Below, piece by piece: positions 1 to 6,849 of a stretch of DNA of 18,572 nt. The notes below the pieces were generated by a model, which saw only the letters and a program-made list of their open reading frames with translations, was not told the origin of the DNA and ran no database searches. The position numbers were made by a program, and so were the translations under genes. Location of the stretch: assembly GCA_012512995.1 (NCBI GenBank), contig JAAZDA010000183.1:1-18572 (forward strand). The letters are read 5' to 3'. Origin of the DNA: Clostridiales bacterium. Its GTDB lineage: Bacteria > Bacillota > Clostridia > Lachnospirales > Lachnospiraceae. Position 1 is the first letter of the stretch, and every line of letters starts with the position of its first letter.

Positions 1-2
1 AT

Positions 3-788
3 GCTCTCAGGTCCGCATATCGCTCGGAGGAACACAGCGGGCTATACGGGATGTTCTCAAGATTCCAGAAGGTGACTCTTATTGTTGAAGATAAGTTCCT
101 GATACTGTTCATAATTCTTATCATTACGATCGCTACGACAATCCTTTTTGAAAGAAGAAAATCAAAGGCTGAGAGAATGCAGTTACTCAGAGCACGCATT
201 GTATTTGCAGCGCTTTCCGTGGTGACGGCGTATGCTCTGATCCTTACAGCTCTGACTGAATCGAGGGCTTACTTCGGCGCAGGCGTTTTTCTTATAATCG
301 CGTGCCTTGAAGGAATAGTCACTGACATTGATGAGGAAAAGACACTGGAGACTGCGACAGGCGTCCATGATACTGCAGGTATAGGAGTGAGGCTCATAAG
401 CTATTCAGTGCTTGCAGCGGCATCGCTGTATTTCGTGTTCATGTATATGGATAACGGTGCTAATATGATGAGACTGTACCGCGGGTCACAGGAAAGAGAG
501 AATTACATACTCGAACAAAAAGCTGCCGGAAATAACGAAATAACAGTTGGACAACTGCACCGGGACTTTGATACGGAGTATTCAAACGCATACGATTCCG
601 ATCTCAAAGAGGATCCGGGATATTGGACGAACGTAGGAGCTGAGAAGTACTACGGAGTGAGCAGTATAACTGCAGTGCCATATGATGACTGGGCTGTGAT
701 GGTCGGTCTTGAGACAGAAGAAGAGGCAGAGCAGAACAGGCAGGTATATGCCGAAGAGGATGAACAAAGCAAGCTTACAGGAGATTAA
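3..788 (+). CDS. Multi-pass membrane protein, C-terminal part (5' end outside window)
   Basis: I do not recognise this gene with certainty. The frame is open back to the left edge of the window. The first ATG, at 51, has no Shine-Dalgarno at a usable distance, so the gene probably starts outside the window and this is its 3' part. Counting from the Met at 51, four hydrophobic segments can be seen (about residues 16-33, 49-68, 73-92 and 112-133), joined by short charged loops. A soluble acidic tail of about 110 residues follows, rich in Asp, Glu and Tyr, with the motif AEKYYG near its end. Membrane helices followed by a short soluble tail with a YYG motif recall the DUF6056 type of envelope or polysaccharide proteins of Clostridia, but that is a weak impression. 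It converges with the ferredoxin gene and shares a terminator with it. Confidence 0.6.
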   Translation, partial: ALRSAYRSEEHSGLYGMFSRFQKVTLIVEDKFLILFIILIITIATTILFERRKSKAERMQLLRARIVFAALSVVTAYALILTALTESRAYFGAGVFLIIACLEGIVTDIDEEKTLETATGVHDTAGIGVRLISYSVLAAASLYFVFMYMDNGANMMRLYRGSQERENYILEQKAAGNNEITVGQLHRDFDTEYSNAYDSDLKEDPGYWTNVGAEKYYGVSSITAVPYDDWAVMVGLETEEEAEQNRQVYAEEDEQSKLTGD

Positions 789-818
789 CAGTAAAGACCC
801 ATCGAACATCATCACACA

Positions 819-857
819 AAAAAGGCATATCCTGCAAAAAACAGGTTATGCCTTTTT
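819..857. terminator. Bidirectional Rho-independent terminator
   Basis: An 11-bp perfect stem (AAAAAGGCATA at 819-829 with TATGCCTTTTT at 847-857) encloses a second 4-bp stem (CCTG/CAGG). It carries an A run on its left side and a T run on its right. It can therefore stop the membrane-protein transcript going right and the ferredoxin transcript going left. Confidence 0.88.
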
Positions 858-891
858 GTTGTTCGTAATTGAGTATCTTTACAAAGACTTA

Positions 892-1062
892 TTAAGCCTC
901 TGAGATAGCTCCTACTGGACACTGTGCTTCACATGCGCCACAGTCAATGCATGTGTCTGCATTGATTTCATAATGAGAGTCACCCTGAGCGATAGCGCTT
1001 ACAGGGCACTGAGATGCGCAGCTTCCGCAGCTGATGCAAGCATCACTTATTTTGCGTGCCAT
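892..1062 (-). CDS. 2[4Fe-4S] clostridial-type ferredoxin
   Basis: A 56-residue low-potential electron carrier. Both cluster motifs are complete: C9, C12, C15 and C19 followed by Pro, then C38, C41, C44 and C48 followed by Pro. They lie in the typical two-fold repeat, where the first three Cys of one motif and the last Cys of the other bind the same cluster. The length is that of classical Clostridium ferredoxins. The start is the ATG at 1060-1062, because an AAGGAGGA site lies 8 bases before it; a longer reading frame upstream has no such site. It lies 91 bp downstream of nifJ on the same strand, so it is very likely co-transcribed and is a probable acceptor of electrons from pyruvate oxidation. 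Both proteins start with MARK and have similar translation starts. Confidence 0.93.
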   Translation of the reverse strand: MARKISDACISCGSCASQCPVSAIAQGDSHYEINADTCIDCGACEAQCPVGAISEA

Positions 1063-1105
1063 AATAGTTTTCCTCCTTGATTGATTTTGATTAGCTATTA
1101 TTACA

Positions 1106-1136
1106 TGGATCCCGGCTGACATTCAGCCGGGATTCA
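1106..1136 (-). other. Strong intergenic RNA hairpin between nifJ and ferredoxin
   Basis: A perfect 10-bp GC-rich stem (ATCCCGGCTG at 1109-1118 with its complement at 1124-1133), extended by three weaker pairs, has a 5-base loop. No U tract follows it in the direction of transcription. It is therefore more likely a processing or stability element, or a weak attenuator, than a full terminator. Confidence 0.6.
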
Positions 1137-1153
1137 GTGTAAACGTGAGTATA

Positions 1154-4100
1154 TCAGTTATTGTAGAGATCTACAAGCTTCTCGAGGTATGCATAACGAG
1201 CTTCCGCATGTTTTGCAGCTTCGTCGAAGAGACGTTTTGCCTTCTCTGGATTCTTGAGCTGAAGGCTTGTGTAACGAGCTTCTCTTGCAAGGAAGTCTGT
1301 GTAAGGAGCTGTTGCAGGCTTGCTGTCGAGAGAGAACTTCTTGTCAGCTGAAGGATTGAAGCGGAACAGATTCCAATATCCTGTATCAACTGCAGCCTTC
1401 TCTTCTTCCATTACCTTGCTCATGCCGCCCTTGACTTTAATGTGGTGGTTGATGCACGGTGCATAACCGATGATGAGTGACGGTCCCGGATATGCTTCTG
1501 CTTCGGCGATGGCTTTGACTGCCTGAGCCGGATCAGCACCGATCGCGATTTGAGCTACATATACGTAACCATAGCTCATAGCGATTCCTGCGAGATCCTT
1601 CTGAGGTGTTTCTTTGCCGCCTGCAGCGAACTGAGCTACAGCGCCTTCAGGAGTTGCCTTTGATGACTGCCCGCCTGTATTTGAATAAACTTCTGTATTG
1701 AATACCATTACGTTGATATCTTTCTTCGAAGCCAGAACGTGATCGAGGCCGCCGAATCCGATATCAAATGCCCAGCCATCACCACCGAAGATCCACTGTG
1801 ACTTCTTAGCGAGGAAGTCCTTGTTGGCCTTGAGCTGAGCAGCTTCAGCTGAATTATCACCTTCTATTGAAGCAAGGAGCTTCTTTGAAGCATCGCCATT
1901 CATGGCGCCGTTCCCGAATGTGTCGAGGTATTCCTGAGCTGATGCGTTGCCGCCCTCAGCGAGGACCTTTGCTTTGTTAGCCATACGATCACGGATGGCG
2001 TTCTGTGCAAGGAGCATACCGAAACCAAACTCAGCAGCATCCTCGAACAGTGAATTGGACCATGCAGGTCCTTTTCCTTCGCTGTTTACAGTGTAAGGAG
2101 TAGAAGGTGAGCTGTTGCCCCAGATAGATGAGCAGCCAGTTGCGTTAGCAATGTACATTCTGTCTCCGAACAGCTGTGTGATAAGTTTTGCATAAGGTGT
2201 CTCGCCGCATCCTGCGCAAGCGCCGGAGAACTCAAGCAGAGGCTTCTTAAGCTGTGAGCCGATAGGTGATGTGACCTTGAACTTGTCGATCATGTCCTGC
2301 TTCTCAGAAACATTCTCTACAGCGTAGTCGAAATACTTCTGCTCACCCTGATTAGCTTCGAAATCGCAGAGCGTAAGTGCGCCGACAGGGCAGACATTTG
2401 CGCGGCTGCCGCAGCCTGTGCAGTCAAGAGCTGCTACAGAAATAGCATATTTGTAAGGAGCATACTGTTTCTGATCCTTCATTGCCATTCCCTCAGGAGC
2501 CTTGGAAGCTTCTTCTTCATTCATAAGGAACGGACGGATAGCAGCATGAGGGCAGACCATCGAGCACTTTGTGCATCCTACGCACTTAGCTGAATCCCAT
2601 ACAGGAACAGATACTGCGATACCACGTTTCTCATATGCAGCTGAACCTGAAGGTGTGGAACCATCAACATAAGGAAGAACATCAGATACCTTGAGGGTAT
2701 TGCCTTCCTGAGAGTTGACCTTGGCCTGAATATTATTTACAAAATCAACGACATCTCCGCGACCGCTTTCTGCGTGACCGACTTTGAGCCCTTCATCTGC
2801 GCATGTTCCCCATGATTCCGGAACATCGACTTTGACAAGGCTCTTGTCTGCAGCACCGGCATCAATAGCGGCACAGTTCTTGTCTACGACATCCTGACCC
2901 TTTGAGCCATATGTCTTTGCAGCTGCTTTCTTCATCAGATCGACAGCGGTATCAGAATCGATGATCTTAGCCAGCTTGAAGAATGCTGACTGAAGGATGG
3001 TGTTGATACGTGTGGGACCCATACCTGTTTCTATACCGAGCTTAACGCCGTCGATTATGTAGAAGTTGATCTTGTGGTCGTGAATGTACTTCTTGACCTG
3101 TCCGGGAAGTTCTTTGTCGAGTTCATCGACTGTCCATGGGCAGTTGAGAAGGAATGTACCACCGTCTACAACTTCCTGTACCATGTTGAAGTTGTGGATG
3201 TATGAAGCTTTGTGGCAGGCAACAAAGTTCGCCTGATGGATAAGATAGGTGGACTTTATCGGTTTCTTGCCGAAACGAAGATGTGACATTGTGACGCCGC
3301 CGGACTTCTTTGAATCATAATCGAAGTATGCCTGAGCGTACATATCAGTGTTGTCGCCGATGATCTTGATGGAGTTCTTGTTAGCACCGACTGTACCGTC
3401 AGCGCCGAGACCCCAGAACTTGCAGCAGATCGTTCCTTCAGGAGTAGTGACTATCTCCTTGCCGGGCTTAAGAGAAAGATTTGTCACATCATCGGTAATA
3501 CCGATCGTGAATCTCTTCTTATCAGCGTTGTCGAAAACAGCGATGATCTGTGCGGGTGTTGTATCCTTTGAACCTAAGCCGTAACGGCCGGAGAAGATCT
3601 CAACATCTTTGAAATTGCTGTCTCTGAGAGCTGCGATGACATCAAGAGCGAGAGGCTCGCCGAGTGATCCGGGTTCCTTTGTTCTGTCGAGAACAGAGAT
3701 CTTTTTGACAGTAGCAGGAATGGCCTTGATGAGAGCGTCTGCGCAGAATGGTCTGTAGAGGCGGACCTTTACGAGGCCGACCTTGCGTCCCTGAGCCATG
3801 AGATAATCAATTGTCTCTTCAATGGTGTCATTGACTGAACCCATTGCGATAATGATTTCTTCTGCATCAGGTGCACCGTAGTAGTTGAAGAGCTTATAGT
3901 CTGTGCCAAGTTTTGCATTGACCTTGTCCATAGCCTTCTGGACAGTTTCAGGCATTGCATCATATGTTCCGTTGCAAGCTTCGCGTGTCTGGAAGAAGAT
4001 ATCAGGGTTCTGTGCTGAACCCATCTGACGGGGATGATTGGGATTCAGGGCTCCGTCACGGAACTCCTGGATCTTATCCATATCGATCATTTCTTTCAGA

Positions 4101-4669
4101 TCTTCATAATCCCACATCTGGATCTTCTGAATCTCGTGAGAAGTACGGAAACCATCGAAGAAGTTGATGAAAGGAAGCCTGCCGTCGATTGAAGCTATGT
4201 AAGCTACAGGTGTCAGATCCATTACTTCCTGAACGGAAGATTCGCAGAGCATTGCAGCACCGGTCTGGCGGCATGCATATACGTCTGAATGATCACCGAA
4301 AATGTTGAGTGCATGGCTGCAGACAGCACGGGCTGAAACATCGAATACGCCGGGGAGTCTTTCACCTGCGATCTTGTAGATATCAGGGATCATAAGAAGA
4401 AGACCCTGCGAAGCTGTGAAGGTTGAGGTCATAGCGCCTGCTGCGAGTGAACCGTGAACTGCACCGGCTGCGCCGCTTTCGGCCTGCATCTCGGTGACCT
4501 TTACAGTCTCACCGTAAATGTTCTTTCTTCCCGCTGTTGCCCACTCATCAATGTGTTCAGGCATAACTGATGAAGGGGTAATGGGATAGATGGCAGCTAC
4601 TTCTGTGTAGGCATACGCTACATGAGCGGCAGCTTCATTACCATCCATGGTTTTAAACTTTCTAGCCAT
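1154..4669 (-). CDS. nifJ: Pyruvate:ferredoxin (flavodoxin) oxidoreductase
   Basis: This cytoplasmic homodimeric enzyme converts pyruvate and CoA to acetyl-CoA and CO2 and reduces ferredoxin. The 1171-residue chain has the full fused domain order: pyrimidine-binding domain with YPITPSS (T31), E64 and R114; a second domain; the gamma domain (GADGTVGANKNSIKIIGDNT); a ferredoxin-like domain; and a C-terminal thiamine diphosphate domain with GDGWAFDIGFGG and NTEVYSNTGGQ (N997). The proximal cluster ligands are present (C818, C821, C846, C1072). The first ferredoxin motif is complete (C696, C699, C702, C706). The second reads C750, C753, R756, C760, with Arg (codon CGC) where the third cysteine is expected. 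A TAAGGAGG site precedes the start. A ferredoxin gene follows on the same strand. A good promoter lies at 4739-4767. Family assignment is certain; the effect of R756 is not known. Confidence 0.97.
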   Translation of the reverse strand: MARKFKTMDGNEAAAHVAYAYTEVAAIYPITPSSVMPEHIDEWATAGRKNIYGETVKVTEMQAESGAAGAVHGSLAAGAMTSTFTASQGLLLMIPDIYKIAGERLPGVFDVSARAVCSHALNIFGDHSDVYACRQTGAAMLCESSVQEVMDLTPVAYIASIDGRLPFINFFDGFRTSHEIQKIQMWDYEDLKEMIDMDKIQEFRDGALNPNHPRQMGSAQNPDIFFQTREACNGTYDAMPETVQKAMDKVNAKLGTDYKLFNYYGAPDAEEIIIAMGSVNDTIEETIDYLMAQGRKVGLVKVRLYRPFCADALIKAIPATVKKISVLDRTKEPGSLGEPLALDVIAALRDSNFKDVEIFSGRYGLGSKDTTPAQIIAVFDNADKKRFTIGITDDVTNLSLKPGKEIVTTPEGTICCKFWGLGADGTVGANKNSIKIIGDNTDMYAQAYFDYDSKKSGGVTMSHLRFGKKPIKSTYLIHQANFVACHKASYIHNFNMVQEVVDGGTFLLNCPWTVDELDKELPGQVKKYIHDHKINFYIIDGVKLGIETGMGPTRINTILQSAFFKLAKIIDSDTAVDLMKKAAAKTYGSKGQDVVDKNCAAIDAGAADKSLVKVDVPESWGTCADEGLKVGHAESGRGDVVDFVNNIQAKVNSQEGNTLKVSDVLPYVDGSTPSGSAAYEKRGIAVSVPVWDSAKCVGCTKCSMVCPHAAIRPFLMNEEEASKAPEGMAMKDQKQYAPYKYAISVAALDCTGCGSRANVCPVGALTLCDFEANQGEQKYFDYAVENVSEKQDMIDKFKVTSPIGSQLKKPLLEFSGACAGCGETPYAKLITQLFGDRMYIANATGCSSIWGNSSPSTPYTVNSEGKGPAWSNSLFEDAAEFGFGMLLAQNAIRDRMANKAKVLAEGGNASAQEYLDTFGNGAMNGDASKKLLASIEGDNSAEAAQLKANKDFLAKKSQWIFGGDGWAFDIGFGGLDHVLASKKDINVMVFNTEVYSNTGGQSSKATPEGAVAQFAAGGKETPQKDLAGIAMSYGYVYVAQIAIGADPAQAVKAIAEAEAYPGPSLIIGYAPCINHHIKVKGGMSKVMEEEKAAVDTGYWNLFRFNPSADKKFSLDSKPATAPYTDFLAREARYTSLQLKNPEKAKRLFDEAAKHAEARYAYLEKLVDLYNN

Positions 4670-4709
4670 TATATAATTTCCTCCTTATATTATTGATGCT
4701 GTACAAAAA

Positions 4710-4721
4710 GCTGTATACAGC
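4710..4721. promoter_or_regulatory. Perfect 12-bp palindrome in nifJ leader (possible operator)
   Basis: GCTGTATACAGC is its own reverse complement. It lies between the predicted nifJ start of transcription and its ribosome binding site. A direct repeat of GCTGTA lies just to its left (4699-4704). It could be an operator or a small RNA hairpin. It does not match the Rex consensus. Confidence 0.35.
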
Positions 4722-4738
4722 AAATCAGACTTATCTAC

Positions 4739-4767
4739 ATAGTAGCATTGAGACTTTTAAAAAGCAA
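4739..4767 (-). promoter_or_regulatory. Predicted nifJ-ferredoxin promoter
   Basis: Read on the minus strand, a TTGCTT -35 box (4762-4767), a 17-base spacer and a TACTAT -10 box (4739-4744) fit a housekeeping sigma promoter. It would leave a leader of about 60 bases before nifJ. Confidence 0.55.
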
Positions 4768-4837
4768 TGTATTTATGGGTGTGCAAAGCACCTGAAAATA
4801 CAGCAATCATGCGGCTTTGGACAATCCTGAAGCCTCC

Positions 4838-4866
4838 TTGCACTTTGCGTTTTGTCGGGTTATACT
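4838..4866 (+). promoter_or_regulatory. Predicted promoter of the DUF1858 gene
   Basis: TTGCAC (4838-4843), a 17-base spacer and TATACT (4861-4866) form a good housekeeping promoter, about 50 bases before the start codon. An imperfect inverted repeat (GGCTT at 4813-4817 with AAGCC at 4830-4834) lies directly upstream of the -35 box. Confidence 0.6.
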
Positions 4867-4918
4867 ACGCATATCGCTAAATCAGAAACAGACAAAACAA
4901 ATGGAAATGGAGAATAAT

Positions 4919-5134
4919 ATGAAAGATATAACAGCTGATATGACTATTGGAGAAGCACTCAACGTAAATCCCGATATAGTTCCAGTGCTCATGCAGATCG
5001 GAATGCACTGCATCGGATGCCCGGCATCTATGGGCGAGACGATCGAGGAGGCAGCTATGGTACACGGGATCGATGTGAACGAGCTTCTCGACCACATCAA
5101 CATGGCCAACGACGAGAAGGAAGACAAGGACTGA
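4919..5134 (+). CDS. DUF1858 domain protein (hybrid-cluster-protein-associated redox disulfide type)
   Basis: A 71-residue soluble protein. The start with MTIGEALNVNPD, the following helix PVLMQIGMHCIGCP and the IEEAAMVHGID segment match the small DUF1858 family. In that family a conserved CxxC pair is thought to form a redox-active disulfide or bind a cofactor; the cysteines here are C31 and C34. The start at 4919 is chosen because GGAG lies 6 bases before it; the frame is open further upstream but has no better site. The gene is divergent from nifJ and has its own promoter and terminator. A link to anaerobic redox metabolism is plausible from the motif and the neighbour, but the biochemical role is not established. 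Confidence 0.85.
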   Translation: MKDITADMTIGEALNVNPDIVPVLMQIGMHCIGCPASMGETIEEAAMVHGIDVNELLDHINMANDEKEDKD

Positions 5135-5153
5135 AATCATTCACGGTAAAACT

Positions 5154-5190
5154 AAAGGCAGTGGATCATATTGATGATCTGCTGCCTTTT
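5154..5190. terminator. Terminator shared by the DUF1858 gene and mecA
   Basis: AAAGGCAG (5154-5161) pairs with CTGCCTTT (5182-5189), and inside it GATCAT pairs with ATGATC. With two G-T wobbles this makes a nearly continuous 16-bp stem. The T run is short (four), and on the other strand an A/T-rich flank serves mecA, which converges from the right. Confidence 0.72.
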
Positions 5191-5218
5191 ACGTTGATCA
5201 TTAGTTCGTGTATTTGTA

Positions 5219-5980
5219 TTACATAAGTTTTGCAAGCTCATCCAGTGCGTTTTCAGGGATAACAGTGATGCAATGCTCTTTGAGATTCTGCTCGCGGGCG
5301 TAGCTCATGAGCTCCGGAGCGCTGTATTCAGACAGGACTGCAAGAATATTCTGCGCCTTGCCGACAGCGTCTTCATCCGGGAAAACAAGTGAAAGGTAGT
5401 ATTTGCCTGTGGAATCATTGCGGTAAAGAGCACAGTGAGCACCATCAGGCGCTTTCGCAATCACAGAGGAGTCTATCGCACGGCCAAGCGAATCAAAGAC
5501 AAACAGACGGTGAAGTAACAGGTATTTTTTGAGCTTATCCAGTTCTTTGGCCGCTTCTTCATTTTCATATGGAGATGCAGATTCGTCTGTAATATCATTG
5601 CCGTCGCCGGATCCTCCACTCTGACGGATGGCTTCAAGAATGCGATCGAAAACTGATGATGATGAATCATCTCCGCCAGATTTCTGCTGTACTGCAGGCG
5701 AGAAGTTTGAAAATCTTGTGTCAAGTTCTTCGGGATCATCTACTTTTGTTACGACCAGCACAATGCTCCCTGCACTTATCGGTATGGCCTCTATCATAAG
5801 AGGCGTGTTGTCAGCTTTGAATCCGAACTGGGTGGACGCCTGCTGCATCAGGTCGCGAAACAGCAGTTTGGCTTTGTCTGTTCCGTAAGCCAGCTCCGAT
5901 AATCTTATGTGGCGCTTCGCCAGGTCATCTTTGGTAAGAGTACAGCGAATCTGATTATTGTTTACAATTTCTATTTTCAT
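5219..5980 (-). CDS. mecA: Adaptor protein MecA
   Basis: MecA delivers substrate proteins to the ClpC unfoldase for degradation by ClpCP. In Bacillus its best-known target is the competence regulator ComK. The 253-residue chain has the family N-terminus (MKIEIVNNNQIRCTLTKDDL, then LLFRDLMQQA), which binds substrate. An acidic, Ser/Gly/Asp-rich linker follows (about residues 95-150). The C-terminal domain (KYLLLHRLFVFDSLGRAI to YAREQNLKEHCITV) binds ClpC. It is longer than Bacillus subtilis MecA (about 218 residues), mainly because of the linker. A GGGGGA-type ribosome binding site precedes the start, and a clear promoter lies at 6024-6051. It stands alone, convergent with the DUF1858 gene. 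Family assignment is firm; targets in this organism are unknown. Confidence 0.93.
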   Translation of the reverse strand: MKIEIVNNNQIRCTLTKDDLAKRHIRLSELAYGTDKAKLLFRDLMQQASTQFGFKADNTPLMIEAIPISAGSIVLVVTKVDDPEELDTRFSNFSPAVQQKSGGDDSSSSVFDRILEAIRQSGGSGDGNDITDESASPYENEEAAKELDKLKKYLLLHRLFVFDSLGRAIDSSVIAKAPDGAHCALYRNDSTGKYYLSLVFPDEDAVGKAQNILAVLSEYSAPELMSYAREQNLKEHCITVIPENALDELAKLM

Positions 5981-6023
5981 AATGGCTTCCCCCTTTCTGG
6001 AAGTGTCTGTCTTAATTCATCCA

Positions 6024-6051
6024 TTTATACACTTTTGGGCAAACGCGTCAA
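6024..6051 (-). promoter_or_regulatory. Predicted mecA promoter
   Basis: On the minus strand TTGACG (6046-6051), a 16-base spacer and TATAAA (6024-6029) form a near-consensus housekeeping promoter about 45 bases before the mecA start codon. Confidence 0.65.
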
Positions 6052-6095
6052 TAGATGAGGCGATATTTAACAGAAGATTTATACTTTGGGGTGTT

Positions 6096-6112
6096 GCCGG
6101 ATAAGTGCCGGC
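6096..6112. other. GC-rich hairpin upstream of mecA promoter
   Basis: GCCGG (6096-6100) pairs with CCGGC (6108-6112) around a 7-base loop. The surrounding 6052-6202 stretch is AT-rich with no open frame. Nothing else recognisable is seen there apart from two near-copies of TGGTAAT (6119-6136). Confidence 0.3.
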
Positions 6113-6202
6113 GGTGACCTGGTAATTTATTGGTAATAATTCTCACGTTGCCTCAGAAATAAACAAAAACAATCGGTTTCGTATTTTAGTCTCCCTTCCC
6201 TG

Positions 6203-6231
6203 TTGCGACTTAATGTTTTGCCTCATATAAT
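6203..6231 (+). promoter_or_regulatory. Strong promoter reading into a region with no open frame
   Basis: TTGCGA (6203-6208), an ideal 17-base spacer and a perfect TATAAT (6226-6231) are present. Transcription would start near 6238. The next coding start is more than 600 bases away, so this promoter makes either a long leader or a separate RNA. Confidence 0.6.
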
Positions 6232-6237
6232 CAGTAC

Positions 6238-6568
6238 AGGCAATACGGAACAGGCACTGTATCAGGGGAGGAGGTGGCAGTTTCAGTACAGGAATTTTAC
6301 AGCCTGTTTATCCGCTGCGTGTCGCAGCGATGAGTAATTATTCTATAGGAACAATCTAAGACGATCCATTGTCTCAAGGGAGCAGTATGCTCCGTCTGTA
6401 TGTTTCCTGATTTATCTTAAAATCACAATACAAATCGGGCGATCCAGCCCGGATCTTCACAACAATCAGATTAGCAGTTTATGATACCGTTCCGCAGCCC
6501 GGGCGGACTTATGACCGCGGAAATGTCCCACGAAGAGCAGTTCCCTTATGGTCTCACTGATAGTCCGC
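6238..6568 (+). ncRNA. Candidate structured non-coding RNA or long leader, family not recognised
   Basis: Downstream of the strong promoter at 6203-6231 there is no open frame, but there is a run of hairpins. These are: 6249-6261 with 6298-6308 (11 bp, 2-base bulge); CGCTGCG/CGCAGCG at 6313-6329; AGAC/GTCT at 6359-6374; GGAGCA/TGCTCC at 6379-6393; CGGGC/GCCCG at 6436-6451; and GCGGACT (6503-6509) with AGTCCGC (6562-6568), which encloses two more stems. GATCC occurs at 6363 and 6441 and can pair with GGATC at 6451, so alternative folds exist. I see no hallmark of tmRNA, RNase P, SRP, 6S, T-box or the c-di-AMP riboswitch. The 3' end is uncertain. The RNA could run on to the inverted repeat at 6665-6745, which is followed by a T-rich stretch. 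Confidence 0.35.
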
Positions 6569-6664
6569 ATTCCTCTTCTGCCCTGAATATCCGTCCCGTA
6601 TAATACCCGCCGGATCTCACGGTCTTTATCATTTCAATAATGACAAATCTATATTCATTTCTAC

Positions 6665-6750
6665 AGAGTGTATCTATCACAACAGCCGGTATGACTGATT
6701 CAGAAGGCCCCGCCTTATTGTGCTGCCGGCAGATAGATACACTCTTTTCT
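6665..6750 (+). terminator. 14-bp perfect inverted repeat, possible terminator of the upstream RNA
   Basis: AGAGTGTATCTATC (6665-6678) is perfectly complementary to 6732-6745. Nested inside are GCCGG/CCGGC (6685-6689/6726-6730) and AAGGC/GCCTT (6704-6708/6712-6716). The T-rich stretch TTTTCTCTGTTTT follows. Its right arm abuts the predicted promoter of the GH18 gene, so it could instead be an operator, or the ends of a very small decayed element. No target duplication is evident. Bases 6569-6664 to its left hold nothing recognisable. Confidence 0.4.
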
Positions 6751-6758
6751 CTGTTTTA

Positions 6759-6767
6759 TGGTAAAAT
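6759..6767 (+). promoter_or_regulatory. Extended -10 promoter of the GH18 operon
   Basis: TGGTAAAAT (6759-6767) is a TGn-extended -10 box, about 80 bases before the GH18 start codon. No good -35 box is present; at that distance lies the right arm of the 14-bp inverted repeat. Confidence 0.45.
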
Positions 6768-6849
6768 AATACGGGTTTTTCAAAATATCGCAGATCCGGC
6801 TTTTTATTCGCAATGGTGCAGGTGTCAAAAGTTGAATATCAGAGGTTCT

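Noticed and set aside
3348..3584. Plus-strand open frames inside nifJ (also 1145-1351 and 3955-4167)
   Set aside because: They lie opposite a strongly conserved gene, have no ribosome sites, and their translations are low-quality mirror frames.
4710..4721. Rex redox-regulator site in front of nifJ
   Set aside because: The palindrome GCTGTATACAGC does not resemble the TTGTGAAnnnnTTCACAA Rex consensus.
6379..6393. SRP RNA-like GGGAGCAG segment
   Set aside because: The GGAA tetraloop and the GGAAGGAAGCAG helix-8 pattern are missing; the stretch is a simple 6-bp hairpin with a GTA loop.
6238..6568. c-di-AMP (ydaO) riboswitch, which often precedes wall hydrolase genes
   Set aside because: The conserved GTCAGCTAACC-type 3' segment and the GCGGGGGA segment are not present. 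T-box, tmRNA, RNase P and SRP hallmarks were also looked for and not seen.
6665..6745. Miniature transposable element with 14-bp terminal repeats
   Set aside because: No target-site duplication flanks the arms and no second copy is in the window, so this is kept only as an alternative explanation.
6640..6849. Upstream extension of the GH18 reading frame by 70 codons, with a start at 6640
   Set aside because: It runs through the 14-bp inverted repeat and the predicted promoter, has no ribosome binding site at 6640, and its translation does not look like a protein leader. The ATG at 6850 fits better.
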